Assembly: GCA_963773875.1 (NCBI GenBank)
Contig: CAVZCV010000019.1
Location: 124,001-188,000, forward strand
DNA from: CAVTYH01 sp963773875
GTDB taxonomy: Bacteria > Planctomycetota > Planctomycetia > Pirellulales > JADZDJ01
Direction of reading: 5' to 3'
DNA: 64,000 bases
Under the pieces are notes generated by a model. That model did no database searches. It was not told the origin of the DNA and saw only the letters and a list, made by a program, of their open reading frames with translations. The translations under genes and the position numbers were made by a program. Shown piece by piece: positions 8,968 through 17,533 of the stretch (positions within the stretch are counted from its first letter, which is position 1; each line of letters starts with the position of its first letter).

Positions 8968-9666
8968 CTACGCTTCGGTCGGAGTGCCAAACGCATCATT
9001 TGCATTCAAGCGCACTGCGCACAACGCCATTGGCAACAATCTTTTTCGGGCGCTGCCGAAACGCACGAATTGCCGGCTGGCAGCGTCGTAGGTAAAGATT
9101 TCGCCGGTTTCGATCTTGTACATCCAGCCATGCAAATCGAGCTGATTTTGCGCCAGTCGTGCAGCAACCGGCGGAGAAGTGCGCAGATGCTCCAATTGCA
9201 CCAGCACGTTTTCCTCCGCCGCGGCGGTAAACAGCGCGTGGCCCGACAAGTGGGCGTAATGATCGCGCATGATGGCCGCGGTGGCATCCGCATGTCGGAG
9301 CCATTCCTGTACTTGTGGCACCCCACGCAACGATTCCGGTTTCAGCATCGACTTCATAGCGCCGCACGGAGTGTGACCGCAAACGATGATGTCGCGCACA
9401 CCAAGCTCGCTGACGGCAAATTCAACCGCCGCCAACTCTCCGTTATTGGCGGTTCCGTAACATGGGACGATGTTTCCAACGTTGCGCACAATGAAGAGCT
9501 GCCCCGGCTCGGCACTGGTGATCAAGTTCGGATCGATTCGCGAATCCGAACATGTAATAAAACAGGCCACAGGTTTCTGCCCTTTCGCGAGTCTTTCGAA
9601 CAAATGCCTGTGCTGTGGGAACCCGATGTTTTGAAAATGATGGACACCTTCGACTAGCGCTTGCAT
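8968..9666 (-). CDS. Beta-class carbonic anhydrase
   Basis: Interconverts CO2 and bicarbonate. The zinc ligands and dyad are visible: CSDSR (C, D and R), then HTPCGA (H and C), with IVRNVGNIVP between. I start it at ATG 9666 (MQALVEGVHHFQN) because GAAGGAGAC lies just upstream; a longer frame from 9717 adds 17 unlikely residues. 232 aa. The C-terminal half (WMYKIETGEIFTYDAASRQF) matches bacterial beta enzymes that accompany SulP transporters. The product probably exchanges substrate with the neighbouring SulP protein. Confidence 0.93.
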   Translation of the reverse strand: MQALVEGVHHFQNIGFPQHRHLFERLAKGQKPVACFITCSDSRIDPNLITSAEPGQLFIVRNVGNIVPCYGTANNGELAAVEFAVSELGVRDIIVCGHTPCGAMKSMLKPESLRGVPQVQEWLRHADATAAIMRDHYAHLSGHALFTAAAEENVLVQLEHLRTSPPVAARLAQNQLDLHGWMYKIETGEIFTYDAASRQFVRFGSARKRLLPMALCAVRLNANDAFGTPTEA

Positions 9667-9813
9667 AACTGTCTCCTTCGAAAATTGCGGTGAAATCTGT
9701 ACGAAGGCGCAGCGCAAGTGAAGTGGTGGCGCGAAAATCGCACAGAGTTAAATGTGAACGCGGTACAAGATGCCGATGTCAGACATCGACCAATAAAGAA
9801 TGACAGCCGCGGT

Positions 9814-10182
9814 TCATGACCGTAGCGGCGCGTTCAGGCCATTCGGCAGCCGATGGCCGCGGAGAGGACCGATATCGCTGTCGGCGATCGAGCGGTCGAC
9901 TTGTATGCCCGATGCGTGATGATGGGCCGTGTAGATCGGCTCACTTACATGGCGCGGTCGCGCCTGAAACGGCTGCGCAACTTGCACGACCGCTGCCACA
10001 TCTTCGGATCCCAACTCCAGTCCGGTCAGCGACAATTTGCCGTCGGCGCAAATGAAAGTGAACAGCACCGCGGCCATGGTGATGGCATAGCGCGTTGCAC
10101 GCCGCAGACGAGAAACTATGCGGCGACGGAAATAGCCGGTGAATTTCGCGAGATTCCCGCTCATCTTCGGCCCAGTTGTCAT
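9814..10182 (-). CDS. Hypothetical small membrane protein (weak)
   Basis: A possible 122-aa protein with a basic N terminus (FRRRIVSRLRRATRY), one hydrophobic segment (AITMAAVLFTFICA) and a polar, His-containing tail. The basic-then-hydrophobic start looks like a signal anchor. No homologue is recognised and the start is uncertain (ATG 10182 or 10164). It would lie directly upstream of the carbonic anhydrase gene. Without it, 9667-10344 holds nothing I can recognise. Confidence 0.35.
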   Translation of the reverse strand: MTTGPKMSGNLAKFTGYFRRRIVSRLRRATRYAITMAAVLFTFICADGKLSLTGLELGSEDVAAVVQVAQPFQARPRHVSEPIYTAHHHASGIQVDRSIADSDIGPLRGHRLPNGLNAPLRS

Positions 10183-10344
10183 TGTGCAATGTCGCGGCCA
10201 TCGTAACCATTTCGACAGCCGCCAACCGGCATCTATGCTACGCACGCTGCCGTTGAACCGCAAGACCGATTGCGCGGCCCGAGGTGCCTTGGCCTATCGA
10301 GTCTGACCGCAACCTGGAGCAAACACGGCGGAACAAAGTGCTGG

Positions 10345-11204
10345 CTATGCCGTTGGCTGTGGCACACGTCCTAAGAGTTCGCGGAGCACGGTGTCGTCAA
10401 ATTCTTCGTCCGCTTCCGGCGGAGCGGTGAGCACCCAAGGACCATCGGAGGTCATGGCAATGGTGTGTTCGAAGTGTGCGCTGTACTTGGCATCGCTAGT
10501 AACTTGCGTCCAATGGTCCGAAAGCGTTTTCGTTTTCTTCGTGCCAATATTGACCATCGGTTCCACGGCAATCACGAGGCCCGGCTCCAGTCGAAAATCG
10601 TGGTTGCGTTTGAGACTAGGGCTGACGAAATTGGGCACCTGCGGCTCTTCATGCATTTCGCGACCGATGCCATGGCCCACAAAGTTCTCCACAACAGAAA
10701 AGCCGTGGTCGCGCACATAAGTTGCCATTTCCTTGGCCACTTCGCTCCAACGGGTCTTTACAGCCATCAGTTCGATCGCCAAATCCAAAACGCTGCGCAG
10801 TTACATCCAAAAGTCGCTGAGCTTCCGGCGATACGCGACCCACTGGATGCGTATAGGCCGAATCGCCGCACCAGCCATTCAATCTGCAACCGGTGTCGAG
10901 GCTGACGATATCGCCTTCCTTCAGTCGCCGCTTGCCGGGAATGCCGTGCACCACTTCATCATTGACGCTGATGCACGTCGATGCCGGAAATGGCACTTTA
11001 CCCGGCACACCTTTGAACAATGGCACAGCGTTTTGACGCGCAAAGTACTCGTCGATGACGGCATCAATTTCAAACGTCGTGACGCCGGGCCTCACAAGCG
11101 CCTTCGCTGCCTGATGCGCGGCCCAAACCGCGAGACCCGCCCTTCGCATTTGCGCCAGCTCTGCGCGATGAACGCAAATTGATGCACTTGGGTGAGTTTG
11201 CCAC
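10345..11204 (-). CDS. map: Methionine aminopeptidase type I, frame broken twice
   Basis: Removes the initiator Met from nascent proteins. Residues of the metal site are visible: GIPGKRRLKEGDIVSLDTGC, GDSAYTHPVG, FVGHGIGREMHEEPQVPNF, EPGLVIAVEPM and AHFEHTIAMT. The protein is spread over three frames. An N-terminal piece ending INLRSSR shifts at about 11160-11165 into ELAQMRRAGLAVWAAHQ. A second shift in the four-base run 10787-10790 joins LLDVTAQR to LDLAIELMAVKTRWSE. Both behave as one extra base. The true start is not certain; GTG 11204 is the earliest plausible one. It follows secY and adk, the standard spc-operon order. Confidence 0.88.
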
Positions 11205-11332
11205 GAGAGGTTTTGCCTTTTGCAGCTCCGGCCGATAACGATGCAATGCGAGTCGGCGGCCGGAGGTCGGAGTGTCGATGGGCTCGTTCATGCAATGCTT
11301 TATTCGATCGTATCCTGCAGCGGCGCCGGCGG

Positions 11333-11902
11333 CTACCCTTTTTGCCGTTCGATCTGCTGGAGCGCCGACTGGATTCGCGATGATACTTCGTCGAGGGTAC
11401 CAATCGCTTCGATCGATTTCAGCTTGCCGCGCTGGCGATAATAGTCGGCAACGGGTTCGGTCTGGCGGTGGTACGTGGCCATGCGTTCGCGAATGACTTC
11501 GGGTTTGTCGTCCGATCGGCCGCGAGCCATCATCCGCCGGACCAGTTCGTCTTCATCGACTTGCATTTCAATGACGCCGTCCAGCGGCTGACCGTGCTGT
11601 GTCAGATATTCATCCAGCTTTTGAGCCTGGACGACTGTGCGGGGAAAGCCGTCTAAGAGGCATCCGTTTGCGCAATCGTTCTGATCCAGACGCTGGCCAA
11701 CGAGTTCCACCATGACATCGTCGCCCACTAGCTGGCCGGCATCGATGAACTGCTTGGCGTACATTCCGACTGGGGTACCCTGTGCGATGGCAGATCGCAG
11801 CATTTCGCCGGTCGATAGATGCGGCACTTGCAAATGCGCCGCCAGCCACTGGGCTTGAGTTCCCTTACCAGCGCCTGGCGGACCAAGAAGTACTAACCGC
11901 AT
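11333..11902 (-). CDS. adk: Adenylate kinase
   Basis: 189 aa. P-loop GPPGAGKGTQ at residues 7-16, the NMP-binding start LSTGEMLR, and the LLDGFPRT signature. The LID is the short form (RMMARGRSDDKPEVIRERMA) without the zinc-binding insertion, which explains the length below 215. It makes ADP from ATP and AMP in the cytoplasm. It starts 27 bp after the secY stop and precedes map, as in many spc operons. Confidence 0.95.
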   Translation of the reverse strand: MRLVLLGPPGAGKGTQAQWLAAHLQVPHLSTGEMLRSAIAQGTPVGMYAKQFIDAGQLVGDDVMVELVGQRLDQNDCANGCLLDGFPRTVVQAQKLDEYLTQHGQPLDGVIEMQVDEDELVRRMMARGRSDDKPEVIRERMATYHRQTEPVADYYRQRGKLKSIEAIGTLDEVSSRIQSALQQIERQKG

Positions 11903-11929
11903 AACGGCACCTGTTGGAATAATCGATTT

Positions 11930-13279
11930 TTACTCCAACAGTCCTTTGTAATTCCGCATCACTAAGTGACTATCGATCTTCTGCACCAGATCAAATGCCA
12001 CACTTACCGCGATCAACAGGCCTGTTCCGCCGTAAAAGCTGGCCACGTTCGGGGGAATGCCCAACGCGCTGGAGATAATGGTCGGTGCGATGGCCACGAT
12101 CGAGAGAAACGCCGCCCCGACATACGTGATGCGAACCATCACTTTTTCCAGATAATCGGCCGTGCGTTTGCCAGGCCGATAGCCGGGAATGAACGTGCCG
12201 AAATCTTTCAGATTGTCGGCCATATCCTTCGGATTGAACGTGATCGCCGTCCAAAAATAGCAGAAGAAGTAAATTAGCAGCACGTACAGCAGGTTGTAAA
12301 AGAACGATGTGCCGCGGGTAAACGCATCGTGCAAGTTGTGCCAGAAGGTACCTGGGTGAGCGGCGTCGAGCGAACTGAAAAGCATGCTGGGAAAAATCAG
12401 CAAGCTGCTGGCAAAGATGATGGGCATCACACCCGATTGATTCACTCGTAGCGGCAAGTACTGCCTCGTGCCGCCATAGACCCTGCGGCCGCGCACATGC
12501 TTCGCGCTTTGCGTGGGGATGCGCCGCTGACCTTGGGTCATATAAACGACGCCTGCCACCACGGCTACAAATAATATTGCCAGCACGAGCCAGGTTTCCG
12601 GGCCGAACTTGCCGCCGGCACCGCCAAGTTCCGGCGAGCTTTGCTTAATCATTTCGACAAAAGCGCCCGGCATTCTCGCCAAGATGCCCGCCATAATGAG
12701 CAAGCTGATACCGTTGCCGATGCCGAACTCGTCAATCTGCTCGCCAAGCCACATCAGGAAGATGGTGCCCGCGGTCATGGTAAGAACGGCTGTGAATTTC
12801 CAGAAGAGCGTAAGTTCTCCGCTGGCATTCAAGAAGTCTGCATTGATGAGCCCGAGCGAAGGACTGGCGATCCAACTCATCATGCCCCAGCTTTGGCCTA
12901 AACAGATGACGACCGTTGCGTACCGCGTGTACTCGTTGATTTTCTTACGCCCGCTTTCGCCTTCTTTCTGCAGCTTTTCCAACGGCCCCCAAACGGTTCC
13001 CAAGAGCTGAAAGATAATCGAGGCGGAAATGTAAGGCATGATGCCGAGGCCAAAAATGGTCGCCTGGCTCAACTGGCTGGCGCTAAACACTGCAGCCTGC
13101 GAAAGTAGCGCTCCCAAGCCGCCTTGCTGGGCGTTAAACACCGTCTTCATCTTCTCTTGATTCACCATCGGCAGCGAAACTTGCCAGCCGACCCGGTAAA
13201 TGGCCAGAAAGAGCAATGTAAGCAGAATCTTCTGCCGCAGCTCAGGGATGGTGAACGTGACCCGGATTTTTTCCCACAT
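11930..13279 (-). CDS. secY: Preprotein translocase subunit SecY
   Basis: 449 aa, ten membrane segments expected. Visible signatures are LLTLLFLAIYRVGWQVSLP (TM1), GLGIMPYISASIIFQLL (TM2/3 region), EQIDEFGIGNGISLLIMAGI and GVMPIIFASSLLIFPSML. It forms the protein-conducting channel in the inner membrane. The gene sits after rplO as usual, separated by 158 bp with no recognisable signal. Confidence 0.97.
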   Translation of the reverse strand: MWEKIRVTFTIPELRQKILLTLLFLAIYRVGWQVSLPMVNQEKMKTVFNAQQGGLGALLSQAAVFSASQLSQATIFGLGIMPYISASIIFQLLGTVWGPLEKLQKEGESGRKKINEYTRYATVVICLGQSWGMMSWIASPSLGLINADFLNASGELTLFWKFTAVLTMTAGTIFLMWLGEQIDEFGIGNGISLLIMAGILARMPGAFVEMIKQSSPELGGAGGKFGPETWLVLAILFVAVVAGVVYMTQGQRRIPTQSAKHVRGRRVYGGTRQYLPLRVNQSGVMPIIFASSLLIFPSMLFSSLDAAHPGTFWHNLHDAFTRGTSFFYNLLYVLLIYFFCYFWTAITFNPKDMADNLKDFGTFIPGYRPGKRTADYLEKVMVRITYVGAAFLSIVAIAPTIISSALGIPPNVASFYGGTGLLIAVSVAFDLVQKIDSHLVMRNYKGLLE

Positions 13280-13437
13280 GACTCGCTCCGTCGACGAAGT
13301 TAATTGGCGACGCGAATAATTCTAACCGCCCGGACGTGGAGACGCGGAGAGGGATTTTTGAGTAAAACCGCGAAATTTAGAACGAAAAATGCCCCCTGGC
13401 CGCATGACGAAGAGCTTGTTTCGTCTCCGGCGCATCC

Positions 13438-13932
13438 TTACTTCGCGGACTTGGCTTTTGCCTTTTTGCGTTTCACTGGTTTGGGACCGGGCAACACGTT
13501 TGCTTCGCCGCCGGATTTTGTGATTTTTTCCAGCGCCGATGCGCTAAAGCTGTTTGCGCTGATCTTCAGTTTCTTCTTGAGGTCGCCATTGCCGAGCACT
13601 TTCAACGCATCGCATGGTCGCTTGCACAAGCCTGCAGCTTTTAGCGAGGCCAGCGTAACTTCGCCGCCGGCTTCAAATGCGACGTCCAGGTCACCGACAT
13701 TGACGATCGCTACCACCTGACCCCACTGATTGTGGAAGCCACGCTTGGGGATACGGCGAATGAGCGGCATGCGCGCGCCTTCGAACATGACGGGCGCGGC
13801 CCAACCGGCGAGCTGACCCTGTCCTTTGTGCCCACGGCCTGAAGTTTTGCCTTTGCCGGAACCCGGTCCGCGGCCAATGCGCATTCGTTTCTTGTGCTTG
13901 TGAATTCCGCGGTGAACGTCGTTGATATTCAT
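13438..13932 (-). CDS. rplO: 50S ribosomal protein L15
   Basis: 164 aa. The glycine-rich start shows RGIHKHKKRMRIGRGPGSG and SGRGHKGQGQL, then PLIRRIPKRGF, all L15 signatures. The C terminus ends in a Lys/Ala tail (KPVKRKKAKAKSAK). Its ATG overlaps the rpsE stop in an ATGA, so translation of the two is probably coupled and there is no room for rpmD (L30), which normally lies between them. Confidence 0.96.
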   Translation of the reverse strand: MNINDVHRGIHKHKKRMRIGRGPGSGKGKTSGRGHKGQGQLAGWAAPVMFEGARMPLIRRIPKRGFHNQWGQVVAIVNVGDLDVAFEAGGEVTLASLKAAGLCKRPCDALKVLGNGDLKKKLKISANSFSASALEKITKSGGEANVLPGPKPVKRKKAKAKSAK

Positions 13933-14414
13933 TGCAGCGATACTCCCCGCAGGCGTTCCACTTCTTGCCGTGTTCGCAATTGCTTTAAAGCGTCGATCGC
14001 GGCCTTGGCGACATTAATTGGATTCGTCGAACCGTAAACTTTTGTCAGCACGTCGTGAATTCCAACCGCTTCGCAAACTGCACGTACCGCGGCGCCGGCG
14101 ATGACACCGGTTCCCGCGCTAGCGGGAAGCAGAACCACATCGCACGATCCGAAATGCCCGATGACCGGATGCGAAATTGTGTTACCCTCCAGCGGCACTT
14201 CAATCATGCTCCGTTCGCCATCTTTTACGGCTTTATCAACCGCGGGCGGCACTTCATTCGCTTTGCCATAGCCCCAGCCGACTTTGCCGCGGCCGTTGCC
14301 GACCACGACCATGCCGTTGAAGCTGAAGCGGCGGCCACCTTTCACCACCGCGGCACAGCGGCGAATTTTGATGACTTTTTCGACCAGATCGCGTGTTCGA
14401 GATTCTGTGGACAT
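13929..14414 (-). CDS. rpsE: 30S ribosomal protein S5
   Basis: 161 aa. Shows the double-stranded-RNA-binding stretch VVKGGRRFSFNGMVVVGNGRGKVGWGYGKA and LLPASAGTGVIAGAAVRAVCE, diagnostic of S5. It contributes to decoding accuracy and mRNA unwinding at the entry channel. It overlaps rplO by four bases, leaving no rpmD. A 63-bp inverted repeat fills the space to rplR upstream. Confidence 0.96.
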   Translation of the reverse strand: MSTESRTRDLVEKVIKIRRCAAVVKGGRRFSFNGMVVVGNGRGKVGWGYGKANEVPPAVDKAVKDGERSMIEVPLEGNTISHPVIGHFGSCDVVLLPASAGTGVIAGAAVRAVCEAVGIHDVLTKVYGSTNPINVAKAAIDALKQLRTRQEVERLRGVSLQ

Positions 14415-14422
14415 GAATGTGA

Positions 14423-14485
14423 GTGTCTAAAGGTCTTGGTCTCTGGGTGTCTTAAAGGCACCTAGAGACCTAGGCACACAGACAC
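14423..14485. repeat. Inverted repeat between rplR and rpsE
   Basis: Two 27-base arms (14423-14449 and 14459-14485) pair over a 9-base loop with about 20 matches; both begin or end with the word gtgtct. It fills nearly the whole rplR-rpsE gap and would form a long imperfect hairpin in the operon mRNA. Its word content matches the repeat at 5190-5280. Confidence 0.7.
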
Positions 14486-14494
14486 GTTTTGTTT

Positions 14495-14863
14495 CTAAAA
14501 ACTCAATCCCGACTTTCGAGCGGCTTCTGCGAGTGCGGCCACACGGCCGTGATACTTAGCGCCAGCGCGATCAAAGCACACCTGCTTGATGCCGGCGGCC
14601 ATTGCTCGCTCTGCAATCGTTCGGCCAACTGCTTCAGCGGCCGATTTATTGCCGCCATATTTGATCTGCTTTTGGAGATCGGCTTCCGTCGTGCCTGCCG
14701 CCGCTAACGTGGCGCCTTTGCTGTCGTCAATCACCTGGGCGTACGTGTGCTTTAGGCTGCGCTTGATGCAAAGCCGCGGACGATCGGGCGTGCCGCGAAT
14801 GTGCTTGCGTACGCGCCAACCGCGCCGCTTGCGTTGCAGGTGAACTCGTCTTTCGTGATTCAT
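14495..14863 (-). CDS. rplR: 50S ribosomal protein L18
   Basis: 122 aa. Basic N terminus (RRVHLQRKRRGWRVRKHIRG), then TPDRPRLCIKRSLKHTYAQVIDD and the C-terminal CFDRAGAKYHGRVAALAEAARKSGL, the L18 signature that binds 5S rRNA. Located between rplF and rpsE as expected. Confidence 0.96.
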   Translation of the reverse strand: MNHERRVHLQRKRRGWRVRKHIRGTPDRPRLCIKRSLKHTYAQVIDDSKGATLAAAGTTEADLQKQIKYGGNKSAAEAVGRTIAERAMAAGIKQVCFDRAGAKYHGRVAALAEAARKSGLSF

Positions 14864-14875
14864 AATAAACTTCCG

Positions 14876-15421
14876 CTACTTGGTCACAGCCTTGCCGGCC
14901 TTGCGACGCACTTGTTCGCCGTCGTATCGGATCCCCTTGCCCTTGTATGGTTCCGGCTTGCGGACCGCGCGAACTTCCGCGGCAAACTGGCCGACCGCCT
15001 GCTTATCGACACCCTTTATGACAATATGCGTCTGATCGGGCACGGTTACGTTCAATCCCGTCGGAATCGGCAAATGCACCTCGTTCGCAAAGCCCACCCT
15101 GAGCTGCAAATTGTTCTTCTGGATCGCCGCCAAGTAACCTACGCCGACGATCTCGAGCTTCTTTTCGTAGCCTTTGGTGACGCCATCGACCATGTTGCGA
15201 ATCAAAGCACGCGTCAAACCGTGGACCGCTTTGGCCTGATTCGATTCCTGCTTGCGCGTGACGACGAGTCGCTTGCCCGCCTGGTCGAACTCGATGTTCA
15301 CCAGTGGCAGGAACGTCTGTTTCAATTTGCCCAAGGGTCCTTCGACCGCCACTTCGCCGCCGCTCACCGCGACTTTGACATTGGCTGGCACCGCAACTGG
15401 GATTTTTCCAATTCGAGACAT
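14876..15421 (-). CDS. rplF: 50S ribosomal protein L6
   Basis: 181 aa. MSRIGKIPVAVPANVKVAVSG starts the duplicated L6 fold, and the second repeat ends with the family signature RKPEPYKGKGIRYDGEQVRRKAGKA. It lies near the GTPase-associated centre of the 50S subunit. The gap to rplR downstream is 12 bp. Confidence 0.97.
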   Translation of the reverse strand: MSRIGKIPVAVPANVKVAVSGGEVAVEGPLGKLKQTFLPLVNIEFDQAGKRLVVTRKQESNQAKAVHGLTRALIRNMVDGVTKGYEKKLEIVGVGYLAAIQKNNLQLRVGFANEVHLPIPTGLNVTVPDQTHIVIKGVDKQAVGQFAAEVRAVRKPEPYKGKGIRYDGEQVRRKAGKAVTK

Positions 15422-15441
15422 GGCTTCTTAACCGCCTCTTC

Positions 15442-15837
15442 CTACCAAAGTTCGCACAATACCTCGCCGCCGAGTTTCCGCTGACGCGCTTCACGATCGC
15501 TAATCACACCGCGGCTCGTGCTGATAATGCAAATTCCCAGCCCATTGAGCACAGGCTTCATCTTGGTGGCACCGGAATACACCCGATGCCCCGGCTTGCT
15601 GACGCGTTTCAAGTGACGAATAACGCGCTCGCCGTTGGGGCCATATTTCAATTCAATGCGCAATTGGCTGGCTGGCTGCGACTCCACTTCCTTCCAGTCC
15701 CAAATGTAGCCTTCGCGCTTCAGCACTTCGGCGACGCCGCGCTTCACCTTGGAAGTGGGCATATCGACCGTCGGCCGCTCCACGCGAATAGCGTTGCGGA
15801 TGCGAGTCAGCATATCGGCAATCGGATCAGTTAACAT
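15442..15837 (-). CDS. rpsH: 30S ribosomal protein S8
   Basis: 131 aa. MLTDPIADMLTRIRNAIRV is the canonical start, and GLGICIISTSRGVISDREARQ near the end is the S8 signature. S8 binds the central domain of 16S rRNA and, in E. coli, represses the spc operon. It follows rpsN by 14 bp. Confidence 0.97.
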   Translation of the reverse strand: MLTDPIADMLTRIRNAIRVERPTVDMPTSKVKRGVAEVLKREGYIWDWKEVESQPASQLRIELKYGPNGERVIRHLKRVSKPGHRVYSGATKMKPVLNGLGICIISTSRGVISDREARQRKLGGEVLCELW

Positions 15838-15851
15838 GCGGTGTTGGTCCT

Positions 15852-16037
15852 CTACCAGCTCGCCTTTCTCACGCCCGGAATCAAACCTTGATCGGCCATT
15901 TTACGAAAACAAATTCTGCACAAGCCAAACTTCCGGTACACAGCTCGCGGCCGGCCACACAACTGGCAGCGGCGACGGAGCTTCGTCGAAAACTTTGGCT
16001 TCTGTTTGGCTTTCGCCATTTTGGATGCACTGGCCAT
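15852..16037 (-). CDS. rpsN: 30S ribosomal protein S14, short zinc-binding type
   Basis: 61 aa, the length of zinc-type S14. Two CxxC pairs are present (RRRCQLCGRPRAVYRKFGLC then RICF), which bind one zinc ion, and the protein ends GLIPGVRKASW. The start could also be seven codons in, at MAKAKQ. It sits between rplE and rpsH as usual. Confidence 0.95.
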   Translation of the reverse strand: MASASKMAKAKQKPKFSTKLRRRCQLCGRPRAVYRKFGLCRICFRKMADQGLIPGVRKASW

Positions 16038-16097
16038 ACGATGAATCTACTTTTGTGTCGGTTGATTAATATTTGATCGATGCCTGTTCGGGCATGA

Positions 16098-16730
16098 TTA
16101 GGCCGCGCCTTTTTTCGTATCTTTCTTTTCTTCCGCCTTGAACGGCAACCCGAGGCCACGCAATAGCTCGCGCGATTCATCGTTGCTTTTGCCGGAAATC
16201 ACAATCGTGACATTCATGCCTTGCACGCGAGTGAATTTATCTGGGTTCAGTTCCGGGAAAACCAATTGCTCGGAAAGACCGAGGCTGTAGTTACCTTGCC
16301 CATCGAAGGAATGGGGCTCCAATCCGCGGAAGTCGCGAACTCGCGGCAACGCCAGCGAAATCAAACGATCCAAAAACTCCCACATTCGGGCCCCGCGAAG
16401 CGTTACTTTGCAGCCAATCTGCAAGCCCTCGCGAAGCTTGAATCCTGAAATTGCTTTGCGAGCTTTTGTCACCAGCGGCTTTTGACCCGTGATTTGCGTC
16501 ATCGCCGCAACTGCATCTTCCAAATTCTTCTTTTCGGCGACCGCGCTGCCAACTCCCATGTTGACGACAATCTTTTCCAACCGCGGCAACGAGAGTGGAT
16601 TCTTGCGACCGATTTTCTTCGCGAGCGCCGGCAAGACTTCCTTCTGGTAGCGCTCCAGTAAGCGCGGAGTCGGAGGCGGGCCACTGGGTGCGGCTTCCTC
16701 GGCGGCGGCTTTCTTATCTTTCTTGGCCAT
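16098..16730 (-). CDS. rplE: 50S ribosomal protein L5
   Basis: About 210 aa. I start it at MAKKDKKAAAEEAAP, since the nine residues before are unlike L5. The body shows RLEKIVVNMGVGSA, KPLVTKARKAISGFKLREG and RGARMWEFLDRL. It carries an N-terminal Lys/Ala extension of about 20 residues and a basic C-terminal tail (KAEEKKDTKKGAA) beyond the typical 180 aa. L5 binds 5S rRNA and forms an intersubunit bridge with S13. Confidence 0.96.
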   Translation of the reverse strand: MAKKDKKAAAEEAAPSGPPPTPRLLERYQKEVLPALAKKIGRKNPLSLPRLEKIVVNMGVGSAVAEKKNLEDAVAAMTQITGQKPLVTKARKAISGFKLREGLQIGCKVTLRGARMWEFLDRLISLALPRVRDFRGLEPHSFDGQGNYSLGLSEQLVFPELNPDKFTRVQGMNVTIVISGKSNDESRELLRGLGLPFKAEEKKDTKKGAA

Positions 16731-16795
16731 GGCTTTTTTTAATCGTTCAATTTTCACTCGCCGGCAACTGCCGACGGCTGCACGTTAAACCGCAA

Positions 16796-17132
16796 TTACT
16801 TTTTCATTTCCATCGAACCCAGCGAAGCGCCACTCCGTTTGGCAAACCGCTCCCGTCCGCCATCCTTCACTGCACGCACGCCGACTCGGGTCGGCTTATC
16901 GGTCTTTTGATCGATCAGCATCACATTCGAAATGTCGATCGGCATCTCCTTCGACAACCGACCTCCCTGCGGATTTTTCTGACTGCGCTTTCATGTGCTT
17001 GTAAACACGGTTCGCGCCTTCGACAATCACCTTGCCTCTTTTCGGAATGACGCGCAGCACTTTGCCGCGCGTGCCTCGTTCCTCGCCAGCGATAATTTGA
17101 ACGATGTCGTTGCTTCGAATGTGAATTGCCAT
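16796..17132 (-). CDS. rplX: 50S ribosomal protein L24, reading frame broken
   Basis: The KOW-domain start MAIHIRSNDIVQIIAGEERG and GKVLRVIPKRGKVIVEGANR run to KHMK. Then the frame shifts within the three-base run 16989-16991. One base fewer gives the expected KR-SQKNPQGGRLSKEMPIDI, then KPTRVGVRAVKDGGRERFAK to a stop at 16796. In the unshifted frame the protein ends early in an unrelated tail. The repaired protein is about 112 aa, a normal L24 length. It lies between rplN (5 bp away) and rplE. Confidence 0.93.
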
Positions 17133-17137
17133 GCTGT

Positions 17138-17506
17138 TTACACCACTTCGCTGGCCAGACTGACGATCTTCATGAAATTCCGATCACGCAGTTCGCGCGC
17201 CACCGCGCCGAAGATGCGGGTGCCGCGCGGATTCTTCTCCGCGTCGATGAGCACCACCGCGTTGCTGTCGAACCGCACGTAGCTGCCGTCCTTGCGACGC
17301 GTCGATTTTTTGCATCGCACCAGAACGCCTTGCACTACGGCTTTCTTCTTGATGTCACTGCCGGCGATGACACTCTTCACGCTGCACACGACAATGTCGC
17401 CCAATCCGGCGTAGCGCCGCCGACTGCCGCCCAGCACCTTGAAGCACATCACTTCCTTGGCGCCGGTGTTATCGGCCACGTTCAGTCGGGTTTGCATTTG
17501 AATCAT
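17138..17506 (-). CDS. rplN: 50S ribosomal protein L14
   Basis: 122 aa, the exact family length. MIQMQTRLNVADNTGAKEVM at the start and the signature GSYVRFDSNAVVLIDAEKNP followed by RGTRIFGAVAREL. L14 sits at the subunit interface and contacts L19. It follows rpsQ and precedes rplX by 5 bp. Confidence 0.98.
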   Translation of the reverse strand: MIQMQTRLNVADNTGAKEVMCFKVLGGSRRRYAGLGDIVVCSVKSVIAGSDIKKKAVVQGVLVRCKKSTRRKDGSYVRFDSNAVVLIDAEKNPRGTRIFGAVARELRDRNFMKIVSLASEVV

Positions 17507-17533
17507 GTTCGTCGCTCTCTTGGCTAGGCCGCC

